Source: Macrothele yani (Eukaryota; Arthropoda; Arachnida; Araneae; Macrothelidae). Taken from it: 64,000 bases of DNA. The notes beneath the pieces were generated by a model. It saw only the letters and a list, made by a program, of their open reading frames with translations. It ran no database searches and had not been told where the DNA came from. The position numbers and the translations under genes were made by a program. Location of the stretch: the NCBI GenBank assembly GCA_039090855.1, contig CM076990.1:203303232-203367231 (forward strand), written 5' to 3'. Of this stretch, positions 58,955-64,000 are shown piece by piece (the stretch's first letter is position 1; every line of letters starts with the position of its first letter).

Positions 58955-59053
58955 GCGGCCTTGTTAGATTACAACTAACTTTAAAGCGGCCTTGTTAGAT
59001 TACAACTAACTTTAATGCGGCCTTGATAGATTACAACTAACTTTAATGCGGCC
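58955..59053. repeat. 31-bp tandem repeat, three units and a partial
   Basis: GCGGCCTTGTTAGATTACAA plus CTAACTTTAAT, starting at 58,955, 58,986, 59,017 and 59,048. The units are nearly identical. Confidence 0.9.
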
Positions 59054-59239
59054 TTCCAATGTAAAAAGGTTTCTCATCTCTGGTCTGGGAGATCTATCCT
59101 TAAAACTATTTTACTGACAGTACACTTTAAAATGTCTTTTATACAACAATATTAATATTTTTGTGAAAAGGCGTTCTCCGGGTATTCAATGTTATCATCA
59201 ATGGAACTGCCATTTTCGTTGACATCTGTGAACAACTGT

Positions 59240-59880
59240 TCCACAACATTGTTATATAGCAATCTATAGCAGGAAGCTTCCCCCAAGTTTCTTCCACGAC
59301 GGTCTATCTTGCGCTAGTCTCCTCCATGTTACTCCAGCATGCTTTCGAATTTCATCCACCCATGTCCCATGCTGTATTCCCCCCTCTTTTCCTGTCCCTA
59401 GGAATGCAGTCTACAATTTTGGTTGTCCATCAGTGGTCTGTTCTTCTGGCAACATGTCCAGCGTATTGCCATTTCAAGGATTGTATTCTGATCATCATGT
59501 TTTCCACTCTTCTCACTTTTGTTATTCATGAGTTCCTCTTCCTATCTCTCCTGGTTACACAAAGCACGCATCTCTCCATGCTTCTTTAGTTGTGTGCAGT
59601 CTTTGTATGTCTTTATTAGTTAAGGTCCACGTCTCTATTAACCACTGGAACGATGCATAGATTAAACACTTTTCTTTTATTATATATAATGGCATACTGT
59701 TCTTAAAATTTGTACTGTTTCTCCCAAAAGCTCTCCAACCCAGTTTTATACGTCAATTAATTTCTTCATCGTTGTAACCTTTGCTTGGTATCATCTGCTG
59801 TTCAAGGCAAATGTAGGTATTGATTATATCCAGCTTTTCCCCATCAATCGATAAATTTTCATTTCTTGTAAAAGCATGTA
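59240..59880 (-). pseudogene. RTE-like LINE 3' end, copy 4
   Basis: Uninterrupted minus-strand relative of copies 1 and 3 (CCCCAAGTTTCTTCCACGAC to the region before the sulfotransferase 3 block). Frames are broken. Confidence 0.65.
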
Positions 59881-60145
59881 TATAACTGTACTTAGCAATT
59901 CTTAATACCTTTTGTTTAATTCCATGGTTAAACCCTTCAGTCCTTCCTACTTTTTTTACTCCACTTTTCAAAAGAGAAAAATTTCGGACTTACTTTCAAA
60001 TGCTGAAAACGCGCTGAGTGTTCTTTGTTAAAGTGTTAAAGATATACATTCCTTACAGAAATTCACAGACGTTTCAGAAATCTACCGTCTCGGGAAATTT
60101 CCAAAGAGTAAGGCTTAAATTCTTCTTCAATCTGAAAGCAAAATG

Positions 60146-60367
60146 CTTATTTTTTGTTCTGTTTTGGGGTTTAACGACCACCATGACCAACTCGATGAGG
60201 GATCAGTAGCCACCCGTCCAAAATTAAGGTAATTTGTTCCAGGGAAGGGAAAGAGAGCCAGTGCCGTAATACAAACACAATACCCAGGTCCACTGGGATT
60301 TAAACCCTGACCCGTCTCGAAAGAATGGTCAGAAGCTTTCGCTCCTACTACACTACCGGGGGCGGCA
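60146..60367 (-). mobile_element. Old family A SINE upstream of sulfotransferase 3
   Basis: Same insertion in the third homologous block, more diverged. It shows that insertion preceded the split between copy 3 and copies 1 and 2. Confidence 0.75.
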
Positions 60368-60684
60368 TGACATGGACACTGGGACGTGATTTACGTAGTT
60401 ATTCGAAAAGGACATGCGGCTAAGTTCGTCTCCCCTCCTTTCATTCATCTCAGTTTTAGTATCGCAATCAATATTTTTGAATCCATTCTGATAAAATTCC
60501 TCATGTGGAACTTTTATGAATATCAGAAATTATACTTTGATATTCTTAATGGCGCAGAGCCAAGATGTTCGCCTAACGCTTATGTGAACCTCCCCCACCC
60601 CCCGCGGAATACAGGAAAAGAAAATATTTCATCTGTCCGAATCTGTAAAAAACAATTAATTTTAGAAGTAAAACAAGTGTCTGG

Positions 60685-60692
60685 TATATAAG
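60685..60692 (+). promoter_or_regulatory. Candidate TATA box of sulfotransferase copy 3
   Basis: TATATAAG about 540 bases before the ATG, followed about 30 bases later by an A-rich purine stretch suitable for a transcription start near 60,715. A possible splice donor (CAG/GTGACC, GT at 60759) would pair with the acceptor at 61217-61218 to give a ~460-base 5'-UTR intron. The motif match is seen; the assignment is inference. The segment holding it is absent from copies 1 and 2. Confidence 0.45.
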
Positions 60693-61200
60693 CAACACGG
60701 GAACTGAGAGCAAGAGAGCAGGAGATTACGAATTCCTTGATACGCAGTTTAGACTCAGGTGACCTCTATACATGCACTTCAGCATATCATAAAAGTTTTG
60801 TCCCAATAGCTACAGCACTTGACGCCTCAATTATGTAAATTATTGCCCGGAAAAAAGAAAAAAAAGCCAAAATAATTCCTACCCTTGAGGACGAATTTCC
60901 CACATGAATTTGCTCCAGTACGTTAAGGACTGAGACAGTTACGGTTTCCAGGAGACTATGCTGAAATTGCAGCAATGAGGTTTCAGCAGCAGATTCGTGG
61001 GCTTTTTCAGGAAAACCAACAATCTGAATTAATGAAACTTCAAAACGACATAAATAAAAAAATAACCCTCTGTAGTAGTCCAATGGTACAAGCTTTCACA
61101 AATTTTAACTTTAATGTAGAAAATATTTGGATTTTTGAGTTTATGGTTCCTATGACGAGCACTAATGTAAATGATTATTATCATTTGGTTGCTACATTGT

Positions 61201-61218
61201 TGCTGTTTTTTTGTTTAG
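61201..61218 (+). promoter_or_regulatory. Splice acceptor before sulfotransferase copy 3
   Basis: T-rich tract ending in TTGTTTAG, 13 bases before the ATG. The same polypyrimidine-AG arrangement is found in copies 1 (AG 21087-21088) and 2 (AG 24770-24771). Its conservation together with the coding region supports a 5'-UTR intron in this gene group. Confidence 0.6.
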
Positions 61219-61231
61219 ATCTGGAACCCAG

Positions 61232-62194
61232 ATGGCAACCACAGGAAAAATAACTCCTTTTTATCAGGACGTGGACGGATTTCGCCTCCCTGGAGTATTC
61301 TCTGTTGATGCATATCGTTCAGCTCTATCTTACAAACCCCGCCCAGACGACATATTTATCGTTACATATCCAAAGTGCGGAACGACATGGGTACAAAACA
61401 TAGTAGCCTGCATCTTCAAAAATGGTAAGCCCTTTGAAAGCGCCCTTGAATATTTCACCCAGACACCATTCTTGCAACTCACAGGCGCCGAGGCAGCGAA
61501 CACAATGAAAAGACCGGGCACAATAAAAGTTCATTTACCATTTCGCCTCACTCCATACAGTCCGGACGCAAAGTACATATTTATAGCGAGGAATCCTAAG
61601 GACTGTTGCGTTTCCTTTTACTATCTCACCAAATCTATGCCGGTATATCAGTTTGCGGATGGAGAGTTCGATATGTATTTCGAGGTCTTCTTAAATGGTG
61701 AGGTAGACTTCGGAGATTACTACGACACCCTTCTCTCCTGGTACGAACACAGAGATGACCCTAATGTACTCTTCATCACTTATGAACAACTCAAAGAGGA
61801 CACTGAGAAATACGTCCTAGAGATAGCAGGATTCATTGGTGCTAAATACCGAGAAGAACTTGAAAATGACCCAGAGCTCTTGAAAAAAGTAATCAAACAC
61901 AGCAGCTTCGATTACATGAAGGGAACTCTCAACCGGCATCTTGCCGAGCTGTCCAACCTTCCCAAGGAAGTAATCGCGAATAATCCTGATCTGCCGGAGG
62001 GAATCAGGAAAGTGTTCACATCGAAAGATGCAGTGTTCAATTCGGACGCTTCTTCTGTGAACTTTGTGCGGAAAGGCATTGTTGGTGATTGGAGGAACCA
62101 CTTCTCAGAAGAACAAAATGAACGCTTCGAAAAGAAATACCGCGAAAAAACTGCAGGGACAGACATTCCTAAGCTGTGGAAGAAGTATATGTGA
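61232..62194 (+). CDS. Cytosolic sulfotransferase, copy 3 (intact, 320 aa)
   Basis: Intact paralogue of copies 1 and 2, aligned to them without gaps along the whole 320 residues and differing by scattered substitutions. Seen: TYPKCGTTW (45-53), His101 in KVHLP, ARNPKDCCVS with Arg120 and Ser128, and RKGIVGDWRNHF (280-291). Substitutions cluster at the N-terminus and around residues 88-99 and 130-137, where acceptor-site loops lie in the family, so substrate preference may differ (inference). A splice acceptor (AG 61217-61218) precedes the ATG. Unlike the other copies it has a TATATAAG box upstream and AATAAA 19 bases after the stop codon. The homologous flanks run from about 59,890 to about 62,640, where a mariner element begins. 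It is the copy most likely to be a fully functional locus. Confidence 0.95.
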   Translation: MATTGKITPFYQDVDGFRLPGVFSVDAYRSALSYKPRPDDIFIVTYPKCGTTWVQNIVACIFKNGKPFESALEYFTQTPFLQLTGAEAANTMKRPGTIKVHLPFRLTPYSPDAKYIFIARNPKDCCVSFYYLTKSMPVYQFADGEFDMYFEVFLNGEVDFGDYYDTLLSWYEHRDDPNVLFITYEQLKEDTEKYVLEIAGFIGAKYREELENDPELLKKVIKHSSFDYMKGTLNRHLAELSNLPKEVIANNPDLPEGIRKVFTSKDAVFNSDASSVNFVRKGIVGDWRNHFSEEQNERFEKKYREKTAGTDIPKLWKKYM

Positions 62195-62212
62195 TTTTTA
62201 GTGCGATTTGTA

Positions 62213-62218
62213 AATAAA
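62213..62218 (+). terminator. Polyadenylation signal AATAAA, sulfotransferase copy 3
   Basis: Canonical AATAAA 19 bases after the stop codon. The aligned position in copy 1 (22083-22088) and in copy 2 reads AATTAA. Confidence 0.6.
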
Positions 62219-62648
62219 GTTCTGAAATCTAGTTATGTAATTTTAATATTTCCTTTTATGTCTATTCAGCCTAGTTTAGGAATTTTCATGCAGGAATCTA
62301 TTTGACATATTCTGCCGTTTCTGTGTTAATTTTGACTCATATTTCTTTCCATGAAAAATTTAAATTTAACGTGTGAGATTAATTTTAAGAGATATAGGTA
62401 AGCCAAACTGGAGTATGTGTCGTAAGTTCGGATTAGCAGCAATGGTTTTAAAAGAAGGTTGTCAGTTTATTATTAAAAAGCTTGGTTTTCAAATCCCTGC
62501 CTAGGTATTTTTCTAAATAATTTATGGTTTACAAATAACTCCTGACTTCTCTCCCTGCCAAAAGTTTCTGAAGGAATCTAGCGTGCCTTAAAAAACACCT
62601 TTCCTTTAATGCATGTTGGAGAAAAATCAGTTTCATATATTAAATGTA

Positions 62649-63907
62649 CAAATAAATTTTAAAACGGTTTTTGTGTGACTTAGGCATACGGCAAATTTAC
62701 GTATCCGATATTCTTCCGCGTTGATGTCATGTGACCGTAACTGGTCCAGAGTATAAAACGTGACACAGAAGTTTGCCCAACAGTCAAACGCACTTGCACA
62801 TCGGTGGGAGAAAGATGGCAAGCGATACTGTATTTATTCGACACTGCATTCGTTACGAATTTCGTCAAGGAAAAAGTGCTGCAAAACCGATCTGTTCTGT
62901 TCTGGGGGAGAATATTGTATCGAAAAGCACGGGTTGAGTTTTGGTTTAGACGGTTTAAAGTAGGTGATTTTGATGTTAGCGATCGAGAACGTAGTGGCGT
63001 CCCGCATAAAATTGCACGTGAGGAACTACAAGCATTGCTGGATGAATATTCGTCTCAAAAGCAAAAGGAACCAGCTGAACAACTGGGGGTAACTCAATAA
63101 ACCATTTCCAATCGTTTACGCGCAATAGGAAAGATTCAGAAGGAAGGAAAATGGGTGCCACATGACCTGAGCCAGAGGAACAAGGATGAGCGCGTCATGA
63201 AGTGTTTGAATCTGTTGAATAAACAACATACAAAGTCTTTCTTGTGGAAAAGCGTTACGGGCAGTGAAAAGTGGATATGGTACGACAATCCCAAACGCAA
63301 AAAACAACACTTGGTAGACCCCGGTGAAGCAACGACTTCGACACCAAAACGCAATATTCACTCCAAGAAAGTTCTATTGTGCATATGGTATAATATGAAG
63401 GGTGTGCTCTATTATGAACTATTGGAACAGGGACAAACTGTTACTGCTGATCGCTACAAGCAACAATTGCGCGATTGAACCAGGAAATCTGTCGGAAACG
63501 TCCATTCACAGGCAAAGGATTGAGGTCCTGTGAAATTACTGCATTACAACGCTAGGCCGCATATCGCGAAATCGGTCAAGGAAAACGTTATTGACTCTTG
63601 GCTGGGAAGGTTTGGAGTACCAGGCATATAGTTACCACATAGTCCCTTCAGACTATCATTTGTTTCGATCGATGCAACATGGTTTGTCTGCTGTACAGTT
63701 CTGAATATGTGACGAAGTGCAAGAATGGGTTAACGACTTCATCGCGTCACAAGACGAAGTATTCTTCATGGCTGGAATCCGTCAGCTGCCCGATCGATGG
63801 CGGACGGTGATAGATAATGACGGCACATATTTTGATTCGTAAATGCATTGTTGTTTTCTCTCAAATTACATGTTGCCTTGTCTTAAGCCGCTTTAAAATG
63901 TATTTGT
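62649..63907 (+). mobile_element. Decayed mariner transposon
   Basis: Ends CAAATAAATTTTAAAACGG at 62,649 and the complement of CCGCTTTAAAATGTATTTG to 63,907 are inverted repeats with two or so mismatches. About 1.26 kb, as usual for mariner. It begins exactly where homology to the sulfotransferase 1 and 2 downstream flank stops (~62,640). Confidence 0.75.
62815..63842 (+). pseudogene. mariner transposase, broken
   Basis: Start MASDTVFIRHCIRYEF at 62,815, HTH pieces (WFRRFKVGDFDVSDRERSG), the linker VPHDLSQRNKDERV, the first catalytic region SVTGSEKWIWYDNPKRKK (Ser-Glu where Asp-Glu is usual), DPGEATTSTPKRNIHSKK and GQTVTADRYKQQL. Downstream PSDYHLFRSMQHGLS (~63,650) places the third acidic residue of DD34D mariner. 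Stops at 63,098 and 63,476 and several frameshifts; the first catalytic Asp appears changed. Confidence 0.8.
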
Positions 63908-64000
63908 CACGTATAACTGTTCTTTTGGTTTCATTTTATCAACCTGCAGACATTTTTTCTAATTGCAAATGAAATCTACATCAGGTAGGCATGCTAAGAA

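Overview
The window reads as intergenic, repeat-dominated DNA from an animal, most likely an arthropod and probably a chelicerate (spider, tick or relative). That placement is inference, from the style of the sulfotransferases and from the Tc1, Penelope and Ty3/gypsy families present; it does not identify a species. The DNA is AT-rich, coding sequence is sparse, and almost every longer reading frame away from the sulfotransferases is a broken transposon.

Host genes. The only convincing host genes are three copies of a cytosolic PAPS-dependent sulfotransferase, all on the + strand: an intact copy at 21102-22064, a frameshifted copy at 24785-25746 and an intact copy at 61232-62194. Copies 1 and 2 form a recent tandem duplication of about 3.68 kb; copy 3 is older and lies about 35 kb away. 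In all three the coding region is one exon, preceded by a polypyrimidine/AG splice acceptor 13 bases before the ATG, which suggests a 5'-UTR intron. Copy 3 alone has a plausible TATA promoter about 0.5 kb upstream and a canonical AATAAA signal. Copies 1 and 2 lack the roughly 550-bp segment carrying that TATA box and have AATTAA in place of AATAAA.

Layout. 1-1.7 kb: nothing but one tRNA-like sequence. 1.7-3.85 kb: first copy of a structured repeat (element X) made of ~146-bp tandem units around a nested foldback element, with a SINE inserted. 3.9-7.5 kb: no recognisable gene, one perfect hairpin. 7.6-11.8 kb: a 722-bp tandem duplication, its inverted relatives and tRNA-derived SINEs. 12.7-15.4 kb: decayed gag-protease part of a Ty3/gypsy-like retrotransposon. 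15.5-17.6 kb: a Tc1 fragment, an RTE-like LINE tail with a SINE inside, and repeat D. 17.9-27.3 kb: three more X copies alternating with sulfotransferases 1 and 2. 27.5-45.7 kb: repeat-rich DNA with a decayed Tc1, two degenerate ~140-150-bp arrays, a possible exon broken by a SINE, two full-length but broken Tc1 elements, a transposase split in two, and a 29-bp minisatellite grown from a SINE. 47.8-53 kb: a Tc1 element closed only by two stop codons, its truncated sibling, two more decayed Tc1 elements and a satellite array. 53-59 kb: a Penelope-like element interrupted by a hAT MITE, a hAT-like transposase C-terminus and short tandem arrays. 59.2-62.6 kb: LINE tail plus sulfotransferase 3. 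62.6-63.9 kb: a decayed mariner.

How the parts relate. Copies 1 and 2 sit between X arrays, so recombination between arrays is the simplest explanation of the tandem duplication. An upstream SINE at the same relative position in all three copies predates the duplications. The most unusual material is element X, the loss of the promoter-bearing segment from two sulfotransferase copies, the minisatellite that multiplies a Pol III A box, and several perfect short-loop hairpins typical of template-switch events. No prokaryotic system and no CRISPR array was seen.
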